A stretch of DNA of 6,879 bases from CBDTTW01 sp965363675 (GTDB lineage: Bacteria; Bacteroidota; Rhodothermia; Rhodothermales; DASSAV01): assembly GCA_965363675.1 (NCBI GenBank), contig CBDTTW010000163.1:1-6879 (forward strand), given 5' to 3'. Numbering within the stretch: position 1 is the first letter of the stretch; the number at the start of each line of letters is the position of its first letter. A program made the translations under genes and the position numbers. Below, one piece after another: positions 1 through 6,476 of the stretch. Under the pieces are notes generated by a model, which saw only the letters and a list, made by a program, of their open reading frames with translations, did not search any database and was not told the origin of the DNA.

Positions 1-2008
1 GGGGCATCTCGAAGTCGCCCGCCTCGGGGTCGCGGAACAGCGGGTCGGCGTAGACCGAATGCCGGTCCTTGCCGCGCGCATGCCACTGGGCGGGCGTCTC
101 CTCCCCGAAGCGCACCGCCGCCGAATCGAGCGTGGGGTTGAAGTACAGGTTCCAGTCCATCGTGAAGGTGGCGGTTTCGGCGCGCGTGCCCGAAGCGTTC
201 TTGGGGTGGAAATAGAATGTATATTCCTTGTCCTTCCAGTCGCCCCGCAGCAAGTCGCCCTCTTTCCAGTAGACGATGTTGTTCTCGAAGTACAGGCTCT
301 GGTGCGGCTCTACGCGGCTGCGGCTGAGCTGGTCGATGGCCCCAAGGGCGAAGATGTTGTTGCGCACCGTGATTTCGCGGGCAAAGTGGATGTTGTAGGG
401 CGCATACTTGGTGTGGTGCACGACGTTGTCCTCGATGAGCAGGTGCGTCGAGCCTTCGTCGTTGTAGATGCCCCAACCGCCATAGTGGTTGGCGTCGATG
501 TGGTGGATGAGGTTGCCGCGCAGGACGGTGCCGGGGCTCACGCCGAGCGTGTAGATGCCGCCCATATCCGAGAGCAGCCCTTGCCCGATGTCGTGGATAT
601 GATTGTAGGCGATGAGGTTGTCGCGGCTGATGCTGCGCTGGTAGCCCCACTCCCAGCCTACCGAAATGCCCGTGTAGTAGCCGTGGTGGATGTGGTTGTG
701 CGCAACGGTGTTGCCGAAGGTGTGCGTCAGCAGGATGCCGACGGCCGACGGAAACACCTCGCCGTAGTGGTGGATGGTGTTGTCGGCGATGCGGTTGTAG
801 CCGGTCCGGAGCAGGGGAGGGGCGGCCTCGTCGCCGCCGCCGATGCGGAGCGCCCCGGCCGCCAAGTAGGCGAAGGTGTTGGCCGAGAAGTCGAGGTAGG
901 CGCTGCCCTCGCCCACCTCGACGGCGAACGTGCCGAGGTTGCGGAAGGCGCAGCCCTCGAAGCGCACATGCCGGCTGCCGCGCAGCGTGACGGCCGCAGG
1001 CACGCCGGCCGACCCCTGGCGGTCGTTGGAGTCGCCGGGCGGCAGATCCCAGTTGGTATACAGGAAGCTCAGTCCCACGAACGCCAGATGCTCGGTGTAG
1101 GCCCGGCCCGCCGGGTCGCCCTCGAAGCGCAGGAACTCCGGCAGGGCGGGCGCCACGATCTCGGTCGTCTCCGGGGTTTCGCCCGGCATCGGCAGGTAGT
1201 AGAGCACGCCCGCCTTGCGGTCGAGATACCATTCGCCCGGCTCGTTCAGCCCCTCGAACACGTTGTCCACGACGTAGCGCGCCCCCTGGGGGGTGAAGTC
1301 GTCGGTGAAGACCTTGCCGGCCTTATGCTTGAACGAGACGATGCGGGCCGCCGTGTCGATGGCGGCGATAGGCAGGTGCGAGTCGGTCCAGAAGTGGTAG
1401 ACGATCACCTCGGCGTCGTCGAGGTTTTTCCAGCCGGGGTTGATGTCGCCGGGGGCGTACTCGAAGCGGCCGCTGTCGGTGTGGTAGTGCGCCTCGCGCC
1501 CGCCGTCGGGGAAGCCGGCGACGCGGTAGAAGCCGGCGTCGGGCAAGCGGCTGCGGCGGCGCCGCACGCCGTCGGCGTAGAGCTGCCGGAACTTCCAGGC
1601 CCCCGCCCGGACTTCGGGCAGGTCGGCCGTCCAGAGGCCGCCGGGGCCTGCCTTCCAGCCGGTGATGCGGCGGCCTCCGCTGAAGATGGGCGTCTCGCCG
1701 GGGTAGGCTTCGTAGCGCACCGGCGCGGCGGCCGTCCCCGAGTCCTCCGGGCGAAAGACGAGCGGCTCGGCGACCGGGTAGACGCCCCCGCGAAACGCCA
1801 CGACGACGGCCGCTTCGGGGCGCTCCCGGCGGAGCGCGCGCACGGCCTCCTGGGCGCGCGCGAGGGTGCGCAGCGCGCGGCGGGGGCTCCGGCCGTCGGC
1901 GCGGTCGTCGCCGGAGGGCGCTACGTAGAGCCGGACGGTCGGGCCGTCGGCGGCCCGAGCCGGGCCGGGGCTAAAAAGAAGAGCAGCGAGCAGCAGCAGA
2001 AGGCTCAT
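1..2008 (-). CDS. Secreted right-handed parallel beta-helix protein, GH141-like (3' end outside window)
   Basis: The visible 669 residues begin with a signal peptide (MSLLLLLAALLFS, probable cleavage after ARA at 17-19), so the protein is exported. Residues 27-60 hold the N-terminal cap typical of pectate-lyase-fold enzymes (LYVAPSGDD, then ALRTLARAQ), followed by FRGGVYPV, DSG, VRYEAYPGE and SGGRRITGW (to about 118). From about 335 to 580 come beta-helix rungs rich in NxI and IHH: NTIHHYGE, HNHIHHGYY, YNHIHDIG, GNLIHHID, DNVVHH, NNIVYW. The end has YADPLFRDPEAGDF, normally close to the C-terminus of such proteins, so only a few tens of residues are probably missing. The N-terminal layout resembles glycoside hydrolase family 141; this family call is from memory and D481 and D517 as catalytic acids is a guess. 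The start is well constrained: in this frame no ATG, GTG or TTG lies between nrfA's stop and position 2008. The signal peptide lacks a basic n-region, which is unusual. No SusCD pair is seen nearby. The fold is secure; the substrate is unknown. Confidence 0.85.
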   Translation of the reverse strand, partial: MSLLLLLAALLFSPGPARAADGPTVRLYVAPSGDDRADGRSPRRALRTLARAQEAVRALRRERPEAAVVVAFRGGVYPVAEPLVFRPEDSGTAAAPVRYEAYPGETPIFSGGRRITGWKAGPGGLWTADLPEVRAGAWKFRQLYADGVRRRRSRLPDAGFYRVAGFPDGGREAHYHTDSGRFEYAPGDINPGWKNLDDAEVIVYHFWTDSHLPIAAIDTAARIVSFKHKAGKVFTDDFTPQGARYVVDNVFEGLNEPGEWYLDRKAGVLYYLPMPGETPETTEIVAPALPEFLRFEGDPAGRAYTEHLAFVGLSFLYTNWDLPPGDSNDRQGSAGVPAAVTLRGSRHVRFEGCAFRNLGTFAVEVGEGSAYLDFSANTFAYLAAGALRIGGGDEAAPPLLRTGYNRIADNTIHHYGEVFPSAVGILLTHTFGNTVAHNHIHHGYYTGISVGWEWGYQRSISRDNLIAYNHIHDIGQGLLSDMGGIYTLGVSPGTVLRGNLIHHIDANHYGGWGIYNDEGSTHLLIEDNVVHHTKYAPYNIHFAREITVRNNIFALGAIDQLSRSRVEPHQSLYFENNIVYWKEGDLLRGDWKDKEYTFYFHPKNASGTRAETATFTMDWNLYFNPTLDSAAVRFGEETPAQWHARGKDRHSVYADPLFRDPEAGDFEMP

Positions 2009-2016
2009 AAAGCAGC

Positions 2017-2061
2017 AGGCGGCGGTTTCAGCGCTGAAAGATAGCGCCGAAACCGCCGCCT
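2017..2061 (-). promoter_or_regulatory. Strong stem-loop between nrfA and the beta-helix gene
   Basis: The arms are 2049-2061 with 2017-2029 (13 pairs) and 2043-2047 with 2031-2035 (5 pairs). Positions 2048 and 2030 form a G-U wobble in minus-strand RNA, and the loop is 7 bases (2036-2042). The plus-strand RNA would have an A-C mismatch at that point, so the structure favours minus-strand transcripts. It begins 37 bases after the nrfA stop and ends 8 bases before the ATG at 2008. It could be a transcription terminator or a processing/stability element for nrfHA mRNA, but the bases after it (GCTGCTTT) are not a real U-tract. Alternatively it could limit ribosome access to the downstream start. 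The pairing is directly visible; the role is inferred. Confidence 0.7.
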
Positions 2062-2098
2062 GCGCAGAAGGGTCGGCGGTGCGGAAGCGCGGGCGGGC

Positions 2099-3550
2099 CT
2101 AGCGCAAGGCCGTTTGCCTCGGCGACACGGTTTGCGGGGGGGCCTGGCGCCGGACGGGGCCTTGCACGGGCTCGCCGCGCAGCGCCGTCTCGCCGAGGCG
2201 GGCGTAGTTGATCGCGTTGGCAAGCACGCGCGCAGCCTCCTGGTCGGCGTGGAAGCCCATCGAGTTTTCCGCCTCGATGAAGTCGGTCAAGAACTGAGCC
2301 TTGCGCTGGTAGTTGCGGGCCGGCTTCAGGTTTGGGTTGGCGCTGTCGGCCGCTGCGACGCGGGCGATGCCCCGTGTGAGGTCGAGCACGGCGTCGATGG
2401 CAAGGTTGCGAAGCTGATAGGTGCGGTCCTGGATCGTGTGCACCCGCGCGACCAGCTCCTGCTCGCTCCAGCGGTGGCACGTCTGGCAGGCTGCGTTGAT
2501 GTTGAGCAGCGGACTGCGCACCCAGTGGTCGCTGACCTTCATGGCCCCGGTGCGCTTGTACGGCATATGGCAGTCGGCGCAGGCCACGCCCGAGCGCGCA
2601 TGAATGCCCTGGCTGTATAGTTCGAACTCAGGGTGCTGCGCCTTCAGCACCGGCGCGCCGCTGACCTTGTGGACCCAGTCCTTGTGCCCGTTGTCCTCGT
2701 AGTAGGCCAGGATACTGTCGGCCTGAAGGCCGCGCGCCCACGGGTACGTAAGCCGCTTTTCCTTGCCCTTGAAGTAGTATTCGACGTGGCACTGCGCGCA
2801 GACGTAGGTGCGCATCTCTTGCCGGGAAGCGTCGCGGTTCACTTCGTAGTCATCGACGCCTTGCGATGCTTTGAGCACCGCGATGCCTTCAAGGAAGCCC
2901 GGCCGCGTCACGCGGAGCTGCATCGTGCCGGGGTCGTGGCAGTCGATGCAGGCCACCGGGTGCTCGGCCAGCTTGCGCGCGTCCATGTAGGGCATCTGGT
3001 TGAGGCGCTCGAAGCCCTTGATCAGGTCGCCATCGCCGGCCTTCTTGTACGGCACGTATACCGAGGCGTGGCAGTGCAGGCACGTGCCGGGCTGCTTGGC
3101 GACCACCTGGCGCTGCGTATACACCTGGTCGCTCAGCATGTAGGCGTGGCCGCGCTCTTCGCGGAAGTCCTCGGCGAAGGCGTAGCCCGACCAGAACTCC
3201 CGCAGGCGCGGGTCCTCGACGAGGCGCGAGTGCGCCGTGATGTCGCGCGGGTCGTCGGCCGAAGGCTGGCGGGGCACGCCTTCGCTGCCGCCGTAGCGGG
3301 TGCGCACCATGTCCACGGTGCGCTTGTAGTCGTCGTACTGGAGCGGGAAGTTCTTGCCCCAGGTCGCCGGGTTGACCGTGGTGTCGGTCAGCTCGACGAC
3401 GCGGTAAAACGGGTTGAGGGCCTCCTGCTTATGCTGGAAGATGCTGGTAAGCAGCGCCAGGATGGCGATGGTGGCGAGCGTGACGCCGCCGATGAGGATC
3501 GGCCAGGTGTACCGGCGCCAGCCGCGGGCGGGGGTGCGGTCGTTATCCAT
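2099..3550 (-). CDS. nrfA: Pentaheme cytochrome c nitrite reductase, catalytic subunit NrfA (CX2CH variant)
   Basis: NrfA reduces nitrite to ammonium with six electrons in the periplasm, taking electrons from NrfH. The 483-residue protein has five heme motifs: CLHCH 157-161, CIDCH 201-205, CAQCH 251-255, CADCH 324-328 and CQTCH 355-359. Active-site landmarks match the family: RGHAY (R133), HVEYY (E257 and Y258, matching the calcium-site Glu and catalytic Tyr), and LKAQHPE (K303 and Q305 calcium ligands, H306 catalytic). GFH at 432-434 is a conserved heme-ligand region. The catalytic first heme motif is CX2CH where most NrfA have CX2CK; Campylobacter-type NrfA is a known CX2CH precedent. A hydrophobic segment at 17-38 after GWRR has no clear cleavage site and may stay as a membrane anchor. 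The C-terminus adds a Pro/Gln/Arg-rich tail (about 457-483). The gene follows nrfH by 19 bases without a Shine-Dalgarno sequence. The start is placed at the ATG that gives the complete signal/anchor. Confidence 0.96.
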   Translation of the reverse strand: MDNDRTPARGWRRYTWPILIGGVTLATIAILALLTSIFQHKQEALNPFYRVVELTDTTVNPATWGKNFPLQYDDYKRTVDMVRTRYGGSEGVPRQPSADDPRDITAHSRLVEDPRLREFWSGYAFAEDFREERGHAYMLSDQVYTQRQVVAKQPGTCLHCHASVYVPYKKAGDGDLIKGFERLNQMPYMDARKLAEHPVACIDCHDPGTMQLRVTRPGFLEGIAVLKASQGVDDYEVNRDASRQEMRTYVCAQCHVEYYFKGKEKRLTYPWARGLQADSILAYYEDNGHKDWVHKVSGAPVLKAQHPEFELYSQGIHARSGVACADCHMPYKRTGAMKVSDHWVRSPLLNINAACQTCHRWSEQELVARVHTIQDRTYQLRNLAIDAVLDLTRGIARVAAADSANPNLKPARNYQRKAQFLTDFIEAENSMGFHADQEAARVLANAINYARLGETALRGEPVQGPVRRQAPPQTVSPRQTALR

Positions 3551-3569
3551 GAAGCAAGCAGGTTGAGCG

Positions 3570-4055
3570 TTAACGCACCCAGTGGCCTACAGTGGCGTGG
3601 CAGCGGGTGCAGGTCAAGCCTTCGGTGTGGTTGGCCGACGGCGCGGTTTGTCCCGTCCCGGCGATATGCGCCCCCGGCTCGATGGCCTCCACAATCGACT
3701 CGTGGCATTTGCGGCAGGCCTTCTCCAGCACGTCCTTGTTGCGGTCCGTGATGCGGATCGGGTCGGGGTACGTGCCGGTCGTGAAGTAGAACGAGTGCCA
3801 GAAGCCGTTGCTGGCCTTGGTCATATACTTGGGAATGACGCCGGGGGGCGTATGGCAGTCGTTGCAGACGGCTACGGCATGGTGGCTCGACTTGATCCAC
3901 GAGTTGAAGTGCTCGTTCATGACGTGGCAGTTGGCGCAGGCCGCCGGGTCGTTGGTCAGGTACGAGTAGCCGCGCGCGTACAGGAACGTGAAGATGCCCA
4001 GCCCCAGCGCAAGGCCGGTCGCCACGGAAAAAAAGAGTACGTTCTTGCTCTGCAT
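3570..4055 (-). CDS. nrfH: Tetraheme quinol dehydrogenase NrfH (NapC/NirT family)
   Basis: NrfH oxidises membrane menaquinol and hands electrons to NrfA, anchoring the complex to the outer face of the cytoplasmic membrane. The 161-residue product has one N-terminal membrane helix (about 6-26) and then four heme motifs: CANCH 40-44, CNDCH 64-68, CRKCH 114-118 and CTRCH 149-153. The first motif is followed by V-M, giving CX2CHxM (M46); in characterised NrfH this Met coordinates heme 1. Length and spacing fit the family. The frame extends upstream to a TTG at 4100, but the ATG at 4055 is preferred: the predicted transcription start is near 4098, and the extra 15 residues (VFHPLPEHPPLPTA region) would put a proline-rich stretch before the anchor. 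No Shine-Dalgarno sequence precedes either. It is the first gene of the nrfHA operon. A NapC-like role with another partner is unlikely because nrfA follows directly. Confidence 0.95.
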   Translation of the reverse strand: MQSKNVLFFSVATGLALGLGIFTFLYARGYSYLTNDPAACANCHVMNEHFNSWIKSSHHAVAVCNDCHTPPGVIPKYMTKASNGFWHSFYFTTGTYPDPIRITDRNKDVLEKACRKCHESIVEAIEPGAHIAGTGQTAPSANHTEGLTCTRCHATVGHWVR

Positions 4056-4104
4056 GGCGGTAGGAAGCGGCGGATGCTCGGGCAGAGGGTGGAAAACCAA
4101 CTAC

Positions 4105-4133
4105 AGTATACCGGTAGTGCAATGATCATGCAA
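4105..4133 (-). promoter_or_regulatory. Probable sigma70-type promoter of nrfHA
   Basis: On the minus strand a -35-like TTGCAT (4133-4128) is followed by exactly 17 bases and the -10-like TATACT (4110-4105), five of six matches to consensus. Transcription would start near 4098, giving a leader of about 43 bases before the nrfH ATG at 4055. The -35 match is only three of six, so an activator may be needed. It lies in the 115-base gap after the receptor gene, in which I see no convincing terminator. Confidence 0.55.
4118..4132. promoter_or_regulatory. Candidate operator: interrupted palindrome over the nrfHA -35 element
   Basis: ATGATCAT (4122-4129) is a perfect 8-base palindrome, and TGCA copies flank its core at 4118-4121 and 4129-4132, offset by one base from perfect symmetry. 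It overlaps the -35 hexamer and the spacer of the proposed promoter, where a repressor or activator could act. It does not match the FNR/DNR consensus (TTGAT-N4-ATCAA). No regulator gene is in the window, so any binding protein is unknown. Confidence 0.3.
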
Positions 4134-4170
4134 AGGGCTTTTCAGCGCTCGCGAGTCTTTTTGTGCCGCG

Positions 4171-6255
4171 TCAGGGCCCCTCGGCGCGCAGGCGGAGACC
4201 CGCATACCACATGCGGCCGGGGCCGGGCTCGTAGTAGCGCCCCCCGGCGGCGTTGATGACGACCGAGGTATTGTAGCGCGCCCCGAAGGCGTTGCTCACG
4301 CCCAGGCGCGGCAGCGCCTCCAGCCGCCCGAAGCGCAGGCCGCGCCCCGTCAAGCCGAGGTCGGCCAGGAAGTAGGCGGGCGTGCGGGCCGTGTTGGCGT
4401 CGTTGACGTAGTAGCGGTGCTGGTACCGCAGCCCGATGTGGCCCTGGACGAACCGCCCGAGCGGATGCAGGGCGTAGCCGTGCGCCTGAAGCGGGGCGAT
4501 GCCCGGAAGCGCGTTGCCCGCATAATCCGCCGCGCCCACGCGGTAGTCGCGGAAGGCGACGCGCAGCCACGTCACGGCGAGGCGGTAGGCGCGCTCCTCC
4601 GACGGGGCGGCCCACACCGACGCCTCGACGCCCCGGCGCTCCACGGCCCCGGCGTTGCGGTAGTACTGCCGCCCAGGCGCCTGCGGAATCTCGAACGGGA
4701 TGAGGGCGTCCCGGGTGTAGGCGGCAAAAACCGCCGCCTCGGCCCCGCGCGTTTGCCCGCGCGTGCTGCGCACCCCGGCCTCGGCCGAGCGCGTGCGCTG
4801 CGGCGCCAGCGTCTGGTTGAAGCCGCCCGCCCCGTCGGGTTGGTTGGCAAGCTCGGTCGTGGTCGGCGTCTCGAAAGCCGTCGAGGCGTTGGCGAAAAGG
4901 TTCAGCCTCCGAGGGGCCTCGTACGTAAAGCCGACGGTGGGGCTCCAGGCGGTGAGGGTGCGCCGCCCCGAGTCGTCGGGGTTGCCGGGCCCGACGAGGA
5001 AGTCCGCTGCGCGGAAGCGGAAACGGTCCGCGCGCAGGCCGCCGGCCACGTAGGCGCGCCCCCCGAGCCGGGCGCCGAGCCGCGCAAAGGCGCTCTGCAC
5101 GGCCACGCGCTCTTCCTGGTCCAGCACGAGCGCTCCGCGCACGCCCTGCTGGTTGGCGTAGTTCTCGCGCCGGTCCTGCTGGCCCTCCACCTCCAGGCCC
5201 GTCGTGAGGGCGAAGCGCCCGGCCTCCAGGTGGCGCAGCAAGCGCACGCCGCCCGCCCTGCGCGAGAGGTCGATGATGCGCGGTGGGATCGGGTTGTCGA
5301 TGGCGCGGTGCGTGGCGTAGGCGGCGGCTTCGAGGAAGCCGCGCCCGAGCGTGCGGCGGTAGCCGGCCCCCGCCTGAAGCTGGCGGCCTTCCTCGCCCGT
5401 TTGCTGAAGCACGTTGTTGCGGTACGCCTGCCGCCGGTCGGCGCGCAGCAGCGAGTCCGAGAGCGAGCCGGGGTTCTGGGCGTCGTAGCGCGCCGCGTTG
5501 AAGACGATCTGCCCCGTGCTGCGGCGGCCGCGGACTCCCACGCGGGCGTTGCCGTAGTAGTTGCGGGCGGCGTTGAAGTCGCGATAGCCGTCGAAGGCAA
5601 GGCGCGTGAAGCTTGCGTGGTAGTCGAGCCGGCGCCCCTCGCCCCCGGCGCTCAGGGCGGTGCGCAGCAGCCCGTGCGCCCCGGCAACGGCGCCGGCCTC
5701 CTGGCCCCACCGCGCGCCCGGAAACGGGCGCGCGCTCTCCAGGAGCAGCACCCCTCCGGCGGCGTTGCCGTAGAGCGCCGCCGCAGGCCCGCGCAGCACC
5801 TCGATACGGGCGAGGCTGCCGGGGTCGATGTTGTTGAGCGTGGACTGCCCGTCCGGCAGCGTCATCGGGATGCCGTCGAGCAGGATGCGCACGCCGCGCA
5901 CGCCGAACTGCGCGCGCCCTCCGAAGCCGCGCACCGTGACGCGCTCGCCTTGGGCGTAGTTGAAACGGTTGTCGATCTGAAGGCCCGGCACGCCGAAGGC
6001 GGCGTCGCTGAGGCTAAGGCCCGTGCGCTCCCGGGCAAGCGGCGTCGGCGCCGCCGTCAGGGCGTAGGGCGCGCGCTCCAGAACGACGGGCGCGCGGAGC
6101 GCCGTCACGGTGATCTCGCGCAGCGACACGAGACTGTCCCGGGGGAGGGCGGCGCCTACGGAGTCGGCCGACTGCGCCGAAGCCTCGTGCGCAGCCGGTA
6201 GGCCGCACCACACGGCTAGAACAAAAACTGCTTTCAGGGCGGCGATGCGCTTCAT
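4171..6255 (-). CDS. TonB-dependent outer-membrane receptor, ligand unknown
   Basis: The 694-residue product is an outer-membrane beta-barrel transporter that imports a scarce ligand using energy from TonB-ExbBD. A signal peptide (MKRIAALKAVFVLAVWCG, likely cleavage after ASA at 25-27) precedes a TonB-box-like EITVTA (47-52). The plug domain (roughly 50-175) shows the family hallmarks VTVRGFGGR, LLDGIPMTLPDGQ (about 125-137) and IEVLRGPAAALYGNAAGGV (about 151-169). The remainder is alternating, aromatic-rich barrel strands ending in MWYAGLRLR. Length is usual for siderophore, heme or metal receptors. There is no carboxypeptidase-like N-terminal domain and no SusD neighbour, so a SusC-type glycan importer is unlikely. 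The start at 6255 (or ATG 6264, three residues longer) places the signal peptide at the N-terminus; extending to the GTG at 6483 would prepend 76 unlikely residues. No Shine-Dalgarno sequence is present. It is probably transcribed separately from nrfHA, and the leader may be regulated. Confidence 0.9.
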   Translation of the reverse strand: MKRIAALKAVFVLAVWCGLPAAHEASAQSADSVGAALPRDSLVSLREITVTALRAPVVLERAPYALTAAPTPLARERTGLSLSDAAFGVPGLQIDNRFNYAQGERVTVRGFGGRAQFGVRGVRILLDGIPMTLPDGQSTLNNIDPGSLARIEVLRGPAAALYGNAAGGVLLLESARPFPGARWGQEAGAVAGAHGLLRTALSAGGEGRRLDYHASFTRLAFDGYRDFNAARNYYGNARVGVRGRRSTGQIVFNAARYDAQNPGSLSDSLLRADRRQAYRNNVLQQTGEEGRQLQAGAGYRRTLGRGFLEAAAYATHRAIDNPIPPRIIDLSRRAGGVRLLRHLEAGRFALTTGLEVEGQQDRRENYANQQGVRGALVLDQEERVAVQSAFARLGARLGGRAYVAGGLRADRFRFRAADFLVGPGNPDDSGRRTLTAWSPTVGFTYEAPRRLNLFANASTAFETPTTTELANQPDGAGGFNQTLAPQRTRSAEAGVRSTRGQTRGAEAAVFAAYTRDALIPFEIPQAPGRQYYRNAGAVERRGVEASVWAAPSEERAYRLAVTWLRVAFRDYRVGAADYAGNALPGIAPLQAHGYALHPLGRFVQGHIGLRYQHRYYVNDANTARTPAYFLADLGLTGRGLRFGRLEALPRLGVSNAFGARYNTSVVINAAGGRYYEPGPGRMWYAGLRLRAEGP

Positions 6256-6283
6256 CGAGATCATGCTTTGCGAAGAGGACGGT

Positions 6284-6330
6284 TCGCCGGGAGCAGAGGC
6301 CCGGCGGACGCAATGTACGCTCGCCGGGCC
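6284..6330 (-). promoter_or_regulatory. Receptor-gene leader with two mutually exclusive hairpins
   Basis: In minus-strand RNA order, segment A (6330-6322, GGCCCGGCG) is fully complementary to segment B (6306-6298, CGCCGGGCC), a 9-pair stem with a 15-base loop. Segment C (6291-6285, CCCGGCG) repeats part of A and can also pair with B (7 pairs, 8-base loop). A:B and B:C cannot form together, and C ends about 29 bases before the receptor start at 6255. This is the geometry of attenuators or riboswitch expression platforms. The complementarity is visible; regulation is inferred, and short GC-rich repeats can arise by chance here. Confidence 0.4.
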
Positions 6331-6432
6331 GGTTGGGACGGGGCCGAAAGAGACGACGCAATCGCTAAAGTACATGCTGTAACGACTTGGATACTGTTGC
6401 CCAAGCCTCGGCCTCGTGAGACAGCAGAAGGG

Positions 6433-6438
6433 TATAAA
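6433..6438 (+). promoter_or_regulatory. Possible -10 element of the RDY-rich gene
   Basis: TATAAA stands out in the GC-rich divergent gap, 38 bases before the ATG at 6477, so transcription would begin near 6445 with a leader of about 30 bases. No sigma70 -35 hexamer occurs at 16-18 bases upstream, so an activator or an alternative sigma factor would be needed if this is the promoter. The match is weak on its own. Confidence 0.3.
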
Positions 6439-6466
6439 TGCCCGATTGCCTGTAACACGAATGAAC

Positions 6467-6474
6467 GGAGGTGG
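6467..6474 (+). promoter_or_regulatory. Strong Shine-Dalgarno sequence of the RDY-rich gene
   Basis: GGAGG (6467-6471), continuing as GGAGGTGG, lies five bases before the ATG at 6477 and fixes that start over the ATG at 6461, whose frame stops after ten codons. It is the only clear ribosome-binding site in the window. Confidence 0.75.
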
Positions 6475-6476
6475 AT

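Noticed and set aside
59..2044. Plus-strand open frame of 661 codons
   Set aside because: It is antisense to the beta-helix gene, whose minus-strand frame has a signal peptide and coherent rungs. The plus reading is a Val/Ala/Arg-rich product of GC-rich codon bias without recognisable domains.
3567..3576. GCGTTAACGC palindrome over the nrfH stop codon
   Set aside because: Ten bases with no flanking symmetry and no loop; expected by chance and not placed like an operator.
2633..3751. Plus-strand open frame of 372 codons
   Set aside because: Runs across the nrfA/nrfH junction on the opposite strand; the heme motifs prove the minus-strand frames.
4141..4165. CTCGCGAG next to a T-run (plus strand) as a terminator after the receptor gene
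   Set aside because: The palindrome leaves no room for a loop, and the T-run is on the wrong strand for the receptor transcript.
4417..6201. Plus-strand open frame of 594 codons
   Set aside because: Antisense shadow of the TonB-dependent receptor, low in hydrophobic structure and without any known motif.
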